Source: Sphaerisporangium krabiense (GTDB lineage Bacteria > Actinomycetota > Actinomycetes > Streptosporangiales > Streptosporangiaceae). Taken from it: a DNA stretch of 64,000 bases. Location: positions 1,247,001 through 1,311,000 of the forward strand of contig NZ_JACHBR010000002.1 in assembly GCF_014200435.1 (NCBI RefSeq), given 5' to 3'. Shown here piece after piece: positions 59,880 to 64,000 of this stretch (positions within the stretch are counted from its first letter, which is position 1; each line of letters starts with the position of its first letter). The notes under the pieces were generated by a model. It searched no databases and had not been told where the DNA came from. It worked only from the letters and a program-made list of their open reading frames with translations. The translations under genes were made by a program, and so were the position numbers.

Positions 59880-59907
59880 GGCCGCGCCGCCTCCGCCCGG
59901 CGCGGCC
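59880..59907 (+). terminator. Terminator after hisG
   Basis: GGCCGCGCCG (59880-59889) pairs with CGGCGCGGCC (59898-59907) around an eight-base loop, followed by a T-containing stretch. It lies ten bases after the hisG stop. Confidence 0.75.
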
Positions 59908-60016
59908 TTCTGATCCTTTCGCGCGGAGTTCACCCCGGCCGGGACGCGGCGACATCCGCGTGCCCGGCCTTCGTGTTCCCGGCGCCGCCGGACGGGAATT
60001 ACTCAACACCTCACCG

Positions 60017-60076
60017 TTGACGCGTGAAACCTATTGCGCTTAACTAGCCACATGGCTAACACTAGCCATCTGGCTA
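60017..60076 (+). promoter_or_regulatory. P450 operon promoter with two tandem palindromic operators
   Basis: TTGACG (60017-60022), a 17-base spacer and TTAACT (60040-60045) form a good promoter. TAGCCA-CA-TGGCTA (60045-60058) and TAGCCA-TC-TGGCTA (60063-60076) are near-perfect copies 18 bp apart and start at the -10. Binding here would block RNA polymerase. The TetR protein encoded at 63143 is the likely repressor. Confidence 0.8.
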
Positions 60077-60108
60077 ACCCGGCGGAAGCTACCGATTCCG
60101 AGGCTGAG

Positions 60109-61347
60109 ATGACCATCAGCGACGACCGAGCCGCCCGGCTCGCGATCGACGAGATCAACCTGGCAGACCCCGACTTCTGGCTGCGCGACGACTACCACGA
60201 CGCGCTGACGGTGCTGCGCGACGAGCGGCCGATCTCCTGGCACGAGCATCCCGAGAGCGGCAAAGGCTTCTGGGCGTTCCTCGACCACGCCGACATCGCC
60301 GCCGTCACCCAGGACTGGAAGAACTATTCGAGCAAGTACGGGATGCGGGTGCACCACGACTGGGGCACCGGCCAGCTGCGTCCCGGCACCGGCGTCTTCA
60401 TCGAGATGGACCCGCCGGAGCACACCGCCAACAGGAAGAACGTGAGCGTCGGGTTCACCCCGCGCCAGATCCGGCGGATGGACGAGTACATCCGCGCCCA
60501 GGCCCGCAGGATCGTCGCCCGCTACAGCGCCGGCGACGAGATCGACTTCGTGGCCGAGATCTCCGCCGACCTGCCGATCCAGATCGTCTGCGACCTGATG
60601 GGCGTCCCCGACGCGGACCGCCCGTACATGCTGGAGCTGTCCAACAAGACCGTCGGCGACCAGGACCCCGAGTACGGCGTCTCCACCGACGAGGGGGCCC
60701 ACGCCACGCGCGCCCTGCGCGAGTACGGCGTGGCGCTCGCGGCCGAGCGGCGCGCCAACCCCGAGGAGGACCTGATCTCCTCGATCGCGCGGTTCGAGGT
60801 CGGCGGCGAGCTCTGCCCGCCGGAGATGATCGGCGGCTACTTCGCCCTGCTCGTCGCCGCGGGCAACGAGACGACCCGCACCGCGATCTCCCACGGGATG
60901 CACGCGTTCACGCTGTTCCCCGAGGAGCGCCGCCGCTTCCTCGCCGACCCGGTCGGCCTGCAGCACACGGCCGCCGAGGAGATCGTCCGCTGGGCCACGC
61001 CCGTGCGGCACATGGGCCGGGTGCTCGAACACGACTACGAGTACAAGGGCTTCCAGATGCGCAAGTGGCAGAAGGCCGCCGTCTGGTACGCCGCCTCCAA
61101 CCGCGACCCCGCCGTCTTCGAGAACCCCTTCCGGTTCGACATCGGCCGTGACCCGAACCCGCACCAGAGCTTCGGCGCCGGCGGCCCGCACTTCTGCATG
61201 GGGGCCAACCTGGCACGGCGCGAGATCTGGATGCTCTTCCAGGAGCTGTTCGCCCGCTTCCCCGAGTCCGAGGTCGTCGCGGAGCCGGTCAAGCTGCGCT
61301 CGATCCACGTCAACGGGATCAAGTCGATGAAGGTCGTGCTGCGATGA
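60109..61347 (+). CDS. Cytochrome P450 (CYP124/125-like style)
   Basis: 412 residues. The I-helix is LLVAAGNETTRTAIS, the ExxR motif is in AAEEIVRW, and the heme loop is FGAGGPHFCMGANLAR with the thiolate cysteine. MDPPEHTANRKNVSVGFTPRQI is also typical. It would hydroxylate a hydrophobic substrate such as a terpene, steroid side chain or fatty compound. I placed the start at ATG 60109, after GAGG; the ATG at 60052 lies inside the operator and would add residues not seen in the family. Its stop overlaps the next ferredoxin gene. Confidence 0.93.
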   Translation: MTISDDRAARLAIDEINLADPDFWLRDDYHDALTVLRDERPISWHEHPESGKGFWAFLDHADIAAVTQDWKNYSSKYGMRVHHDWGTGQLRPGTGVFIEMDPPEHTANRKNVSVGFTPRQIRRMDEYIRAQARRIVARYSAGDEIDFVAEISADLPIQIVCDLMGVPDADRPYMLELSNKTVGDQDPEYGVSTDEGAHATRALREYGVALAAERRANPEEDLISSIARFEVGGELCPPEMIGGYFALLVAAGNETTRTAISHGMHAFTLFPEERRRFLADPVGLQHTAAEEIVRWATPVRHMGRVLEHDYEYKGFQMRKWQKAAVWYAASNRDPAVFENPFRFDIGRDPNPHQSFGAGGPHFCMGANLARREIWMLFQELFARFPESEVVAEPVKLRSIHVNGIKSMKVVLR

Positions 61348-61568
61348 CCGGCGCGGTGCGGACCACCCGGCTGCTGTCGGTCGAGGCCGACGTGTGCGAG
61401 GGCAACGCGGTCTGCGCGCGCATGGCGCCCGACCTGTTCGTGCTCCCCGGCGACGTCGAGGTGGTCACCGTCGTCAGGCAGCCGGACACGGCCGAGCTCG
61501 TCAGGCGCGCGGAGATGGCCGTCCGCCGGTGCCCCAAGCGCGCCCTGCGCTACGACGAGGTGCTGTGA
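61344..61568 (+). CDS. 3Fe-4S type ferredoxin for the P450
   Basis: 74 residues. It has only three cysteines at cluster positions: Cys18 and Cys24 in CEGNAVC, and Cys63 in RRCPKRAL. That is the pattern of single-cluster 3Fe-4S ferredoxins that feed actinobacterial P450s. The ATG overlaps the P450 stop by four bases, so it is made together with it. It should pass electrons from the reductase to the heme. Confidence 0.93.
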   Translation: MTGAVRTTRLLSVEADVCEGNAVCARMAPDLFVLPGDVEVVTVVRQPDTAELVRRAEMAVRRCPKRALRYDEVL

Positions 61569-61570
61569 CC

Positions 61571-61894
61571 ATGGCCGAGGTGACGCTCATCAGCCACTCC
61601 GGCACCCGCACCACGCTCGAGGTGCCGCCCGGCACCAGCGTCATGCGCGCGGCCATCGCCAACGGCGTCCGCGGCATCTACGCCGAATGCGGCGGCGACA
61701 CCATGTGCGCCACCTGCCACGTCTACGTCGACCCCGAGTTCGCCGGGCTGTTCCCGCCCGTGAACGAGGACGAGGACGAGATGCTGGAGGCCACCGCCTG
61801 CGACCGGCTGCCGAGCAGCCGCCTGAGCTGCCGCCTCACCATCCCCGACGGGTGCGGCGCGGTCGTCGTCCGGCTCCCCGAGTCGCAGCGATGA
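61571..61894 (+). CDS. Adrenodoxin/putidaredoxin-type 2Fe-2S ferredoxin
   Basis: 107 residues. Cys40, Cys46, Cys49 and Cys87 are in the C-x5-C-x2-C-x37-C layout of vertebrate-type 2Fe-2S ferredoxins. MRAAIANGVRGIYAECGGDTMCATCHVYV and the acidic helix NEDEDEMLEA, the partner-docking surface, are clear. It begins two bases after the other ferredoxin and overlaps the reductase start, so both ferredoxins are in one operon with one P450. It could serve the P450, a second unseen oxygenase, or both. Confidence 0.94.
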   Translation: MAEVTLISHSGTRTTLEVPPGTSVMRAAIANGVRGIYAECGGDTMCATCHVYVDPEFAGLFPPVNEDEDEMLEATACDRLPSSRLSCRLTIPDGCGAVVVRLPESQR

Positions 61895-63117
61895 GCGAGC
61901 GCGTCGTCATCGTCGGGGCCGGCCACGCCGGGATCTCCACGGCTTTCGAACTGCGCGAGGCCGGGTTCGCCGGGCCGGTCGTCGTGCTCGACCAGGCCGG
62001 GCACGAGCCCTACGAGCGCCCGCCGCTGTCGAAGGCGTGGCTGGCCGGCGCCGTCTCCACCGGCGAGCTGGCCTTCCGCGGCCCCGAGGTGTACGCGCGG
62101 CGGCGGATCGAGCTGCGCACCGGCGTGCGGGTGAGCGCGATCGACCGCGGGCCCCGCGAGGTGGTCACCGCGGACGGCGCGCGCCTGCCCTACGACCACC
62201 TGGTGCTGGCCACCGGCGCCCGCCCCCGCGCGCTGCCGGTCCCCGGCGCCGGCCTCGCCGGCGTGCACCGCCTGCACACCCTGGCCGACGCCCTGGCGCT
62301 GCGCGCCGCCCTGGACGGCGCACGCGCCCTGGCCATCGTCGGCGGCGGGTTCATCGGGCTGGAGGTCGCCGCCGCGGCGCGCAAGCGCGGGGTCCCGACG
62401 ACCGTCGTCGAGGCGGCGCCGCGGCTGATGCGGCGCGTCGTGAGCGAGCCGGTCTCGGCCTTCTACCACCGTCTGCACGAGGAGGCGGGCTGCGTGATCC
62501 GCACCGAGGCGGCCGTCGGCGCGCTGACCGGCGAGGACGGGCACGTGACCGGGGTGCGGCTCGCCGACGGCGCCACGGTGCCCGCCGACATGGTGGTGGC
62601 CGGCATCGGTGTCGTGCCCGAGACGGGCCTGGCCGGCGCGGCCGGGCTGGCGACCGGTGACGGCGTGCTGGTCGACGAGGCGCTGCGAACCTCCGACCCG
62701 GCGGTCTTCGCCGTCGGCGACTGCGCCCGCTTCCCGCTCGGCGAGGCGATGGTGCGCCTGGAGTCGGTCCAGAACGCGGCCGACCAGGGACGCGCGGTCG
62801 CCGCCGCGATCACCGGCGACGCCCGGCCCTACCGGGACGTCCCGTGGTTCTGGACCGACCAGCACGGATGCAAGCTGCAGATCGCCGGGATCGCCACCGG
62901 CGCGGACGAGTGGGCCGTCGTCGGCGACGTCCAGGAGCGGCGCTTCACGGTGCTGTGCTGGCGCCGCGGCGCCCTGGTGGCGGGCGAGTCGGTCAACAGG
63001 CCGGCCGACCACCTCGCGCTGCGCCGGCTGATCGCGGCCAAGGCGTCGATCTCGCCCGCGGCCGCGCGGGCCGGCGGCTTCACGCTCAAGGACCATGCCC
63101 GCTCACTGGCCGGATGA
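61891..63117 (+). CDS. FAD-dependent ferredoxin reductase (putidaredoxin reductase type)
   Basis: 408 residues. FAD binding is VVIVGAGHAGISTAFELREAG, NADH binding is ALAIVGGGFIGLEVAAAARKRG, and the closing FAD motif is VFAVGDCARFPLG. YERPPLSKAWL and WFWTDQHGCKLQIAG are the rhodocoxin/putidaredoxin reductase signatures. It takes electrons from NAD(P)H to the adjacent ferredoxins. ATG overlaps the previous stop. The gene completes a class I P450 system. Confidence 0.94.
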   Translation: MSERVVIVGAGHAGISTAFELREAGFAGPVVVLDQAGHEPYERPPLSKAWLAGAVSTGELAFRGPEVYARRRIELRTGVRVSAIDRGPREVVTADGARLPYDHLVLATGARPRALPVPGAGLAGVHRLHTLADALALRAALDGARALAIVGGGFIGLEVAAAARKRGVPTTVVEAAPRLMRRVVSEPVSAFYHRLHEEAGCVIRTEAAVGALTGEDGHVTGVRLADGATVPADMVVAGIGVVPETGLAGAAGLATGDGVLVDEALRTSDPAVFAVGDCARFPLGEAMVRLESVQNAADQGRAVAAAITGDARPYRDVPWFWTDQHGCKLQIAGIATGADEWAVVGDVQERRFTVLCWRRGALVAGESVNRPADHLALRRLIAAKASISPAAARAGGFTLKDHARSLAG

Positions 63118-63142
63118 GGCCCTGCCCGAGAAGGGACCACCC

Positions 63143-63700
63143 ATGAAGCCCGACCCCGAGAACGTCCCGGCTCCCGAACGCATCAAGGAGGCCGCGATCC
63201 GGCTGATGCGCGTCAAGGCGCCGAGCCGGATCACCGGCCGGGAGCTGGCGGCCGAGGCCCAGGTCAACTACGGCCTCGTCCACCACTACTTCGGCGGCAA
63301 GAACCAGGCGCTGCGCGAGGCGTTCCGCGAGCTCGCCCGGCAGTACGTCGACGCCGTCCAGACCATGCCCGACCACGAGCGGATCCTGCCCAACGCCGGG
63401 CCCGAGCTGAGCGACGTGTGGTTCGTGCTGGCCAACCTGGCGATGGACCCCGACTCCCTGGACATCGTCGACTGGGACTACCCCCTGCTACGTAACCGGC
63501 TCGCCGCCCGCCTGGCCGCGGAAGGCGAGGGCGCCGGCGCGGCGCGGGAGCACATCAGGCAGGACATCGCCGTCGCCTTCGCGCTCGCGCTCGGCTGGAC
63601 GGTCTTCCAGCCCTTCATCTGCGACGCGCTGGAGCTCGACGCGGAGGCCCGCAAGGCCGTCGACCGCGCGACCGCCGACATGGTCGCCGAGCGCTGGTGA
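63143..63700 (+). CDS. TetR-family regulator
   Basis: 185 residues. The N-terminal helix-turn-helix (about 8-55) reads RIKEAAIRLMRVKAPSRITGRELAAEAQVNYGLVHHYFGGK, the TetR pattern with FGGK. The C-terminal ligand domain is helical and hydrophobic. ATG has GAAGGG upstream. It closes the P450 operon, 25 bases after the reductase, and probably binds the two palindromes at 60045-60076, repressing its own operon until the P450 substrate or product appears. Confidence 0.9.
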   Translation: MKPDPENVPAPERIKEAAIRLMRVKAPSRITGRELAAEAQVNYGLVHHYFGGKNQALREAFRELARQYVDAVQTMPDHERILPNAGPELSDVWFVLANLAMDPDSLDIVDWDYPLLRNRLAARLAAEGEGAGAAREHIRQDIAVAFALALGWTVFQPFICDALELDAEARKAVDRATADMVAERW

Positions 63701-63808
63701 GACGGCGATGCCCGCCCCCCGCGACGACGGCCACCCCATCTCCGGCGCGCACGCGCGCCGGTCACGACCAGGCGACGGGAAGCGGCGCCGGATATCGGAG
63801 GTACACCA

Positions 63809-64000
63809 GTGAGCGGTCGAGCACGCGACATCGCGATCGTCGGAGCGGGGCAGCTCGGGCTCCACCTGGGGATCGGCCTGCTGCGCCAAGGACACCGCGT
63901 CCGGCTGATCACCAATCGCACCGGCGAGCAGATCCGCGAGGGCGGAGTGCTGTCCAGCCAGGCGATGCTGGCGCCGAGCCTGGACCTCGAACGGCGCCTG
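63809..64000 (+). CDS. Partial CDS, N-terminus of a styrene-monooxygenase-like flavoprotein
   Basis: Only the first 64 codons are in the window and the frame runs off the end. The GTG at 63809 has GGAGG seven bases upstream. DIAIVGAGQLGLHLGIGLLRQGH is an FAD-binding motif and VRLITNRTGEQIREGGVLSSQAM resembles the opening of StyA/IndA-type epoxidases (SNRTPxxI...G..LSSQ). The family's partner reductase would lie beyond the window. It is probably part of the same catabolic locus as the P450. Confidence 0.7.
   Translation, partial: MSGRARDIAIVGAGQLGLHLGIGLLRQGHRVRLITNRTGEQIREGGVLSSQAMLAPSLDLERRL

Overview
The window is a GC-rich (about 72 percent by eye) actinomycete chromosome segment. Codon use, frequent GTG/TTG starts, an OpcA/Zwf pentose-phosphate block, a SUF operon opened by a SufR-type regulator, and several PadR/TetR/GntR regulators all point to Actinobacteria. 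A member of the Streptosporangiales is my best guess, but that is an inference from style and not from a marker gene. I saw no rRNA, tRNA, CRISPR array, insertion sequence or phage gene.

Layout. 1-2307: the tail of an unknown gene, a secreted Ig-like protein and a serine hydrolase. 2370-5592 (minus strand): a compact three-gene set made of a His/Asp-repeat protein, a radical SAM/SPASM enzyme and a two-domain methyltransferase. It looks like an undescribed RiPP-type peptide modification system and is the most interesting part of the window. 5825-12464: a PadR regulator with tandem operators, an FAD monooxygenase, small secreted proteins, a CGNR regulator, a methyltransferase and an adenosine-deaminase-family enzyme. 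12499-22223: the classical central-metabolism block tkt-tal-pgi-zwf-opcA-pgl on the minus strand, with ctaB divergent. 22283-28785: metallopeptidase, FAD amine oxidase plus XRE-cupin regulator, PrsW-type protease, SanA-like protein and heme A synthase.

29076-42928 is a trans-4-hydroxy-L-proline island. It holds a three-subunit D-hydroxyproline dehydrogenase, a DHDPS-fold deaminase, a 4-hydroxyproline epimerase, an aldehyde dehydrogenase, a LIV-type ABC importer, a second racemase-family gene, an ornithine-cyclodeaminase-family reductase and a GntR/FCD regulator. Together these would import hydroxyproline and take it to 2-oxoglutarate. 43127-47332: carbonic anhydrase, EamA exporter, ABC-2 transporter pair and a VOC protein. 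47393-54026: an IdeR/DtxR-like iron box followed by sufR-sufB-sufD-Rieske-sufC-sufS-sufU-sufT. 54261-55959: a DEAD-box helicase behind a structured leader. 56058-58441: a 199-residue unknown protein and a PHP-domain protein with a His-rich N-terminus. 58694-59869: hisE-hisG. 60017-64000: a P450 system with two different ferredoxins, a ferredoxin reductase, a TetR regulator and the start of a styrene-monooxygenase-like gene, behind a promoter carrying two tandem palindromes.

As I recall the Streptomyces gene order, ctaB, heme A synthase, the ABC-2 pair and suf lie close together there. The hydroxyproline island and the 22-28 kb genes would then be insertions into an otherwise conserved backbone.
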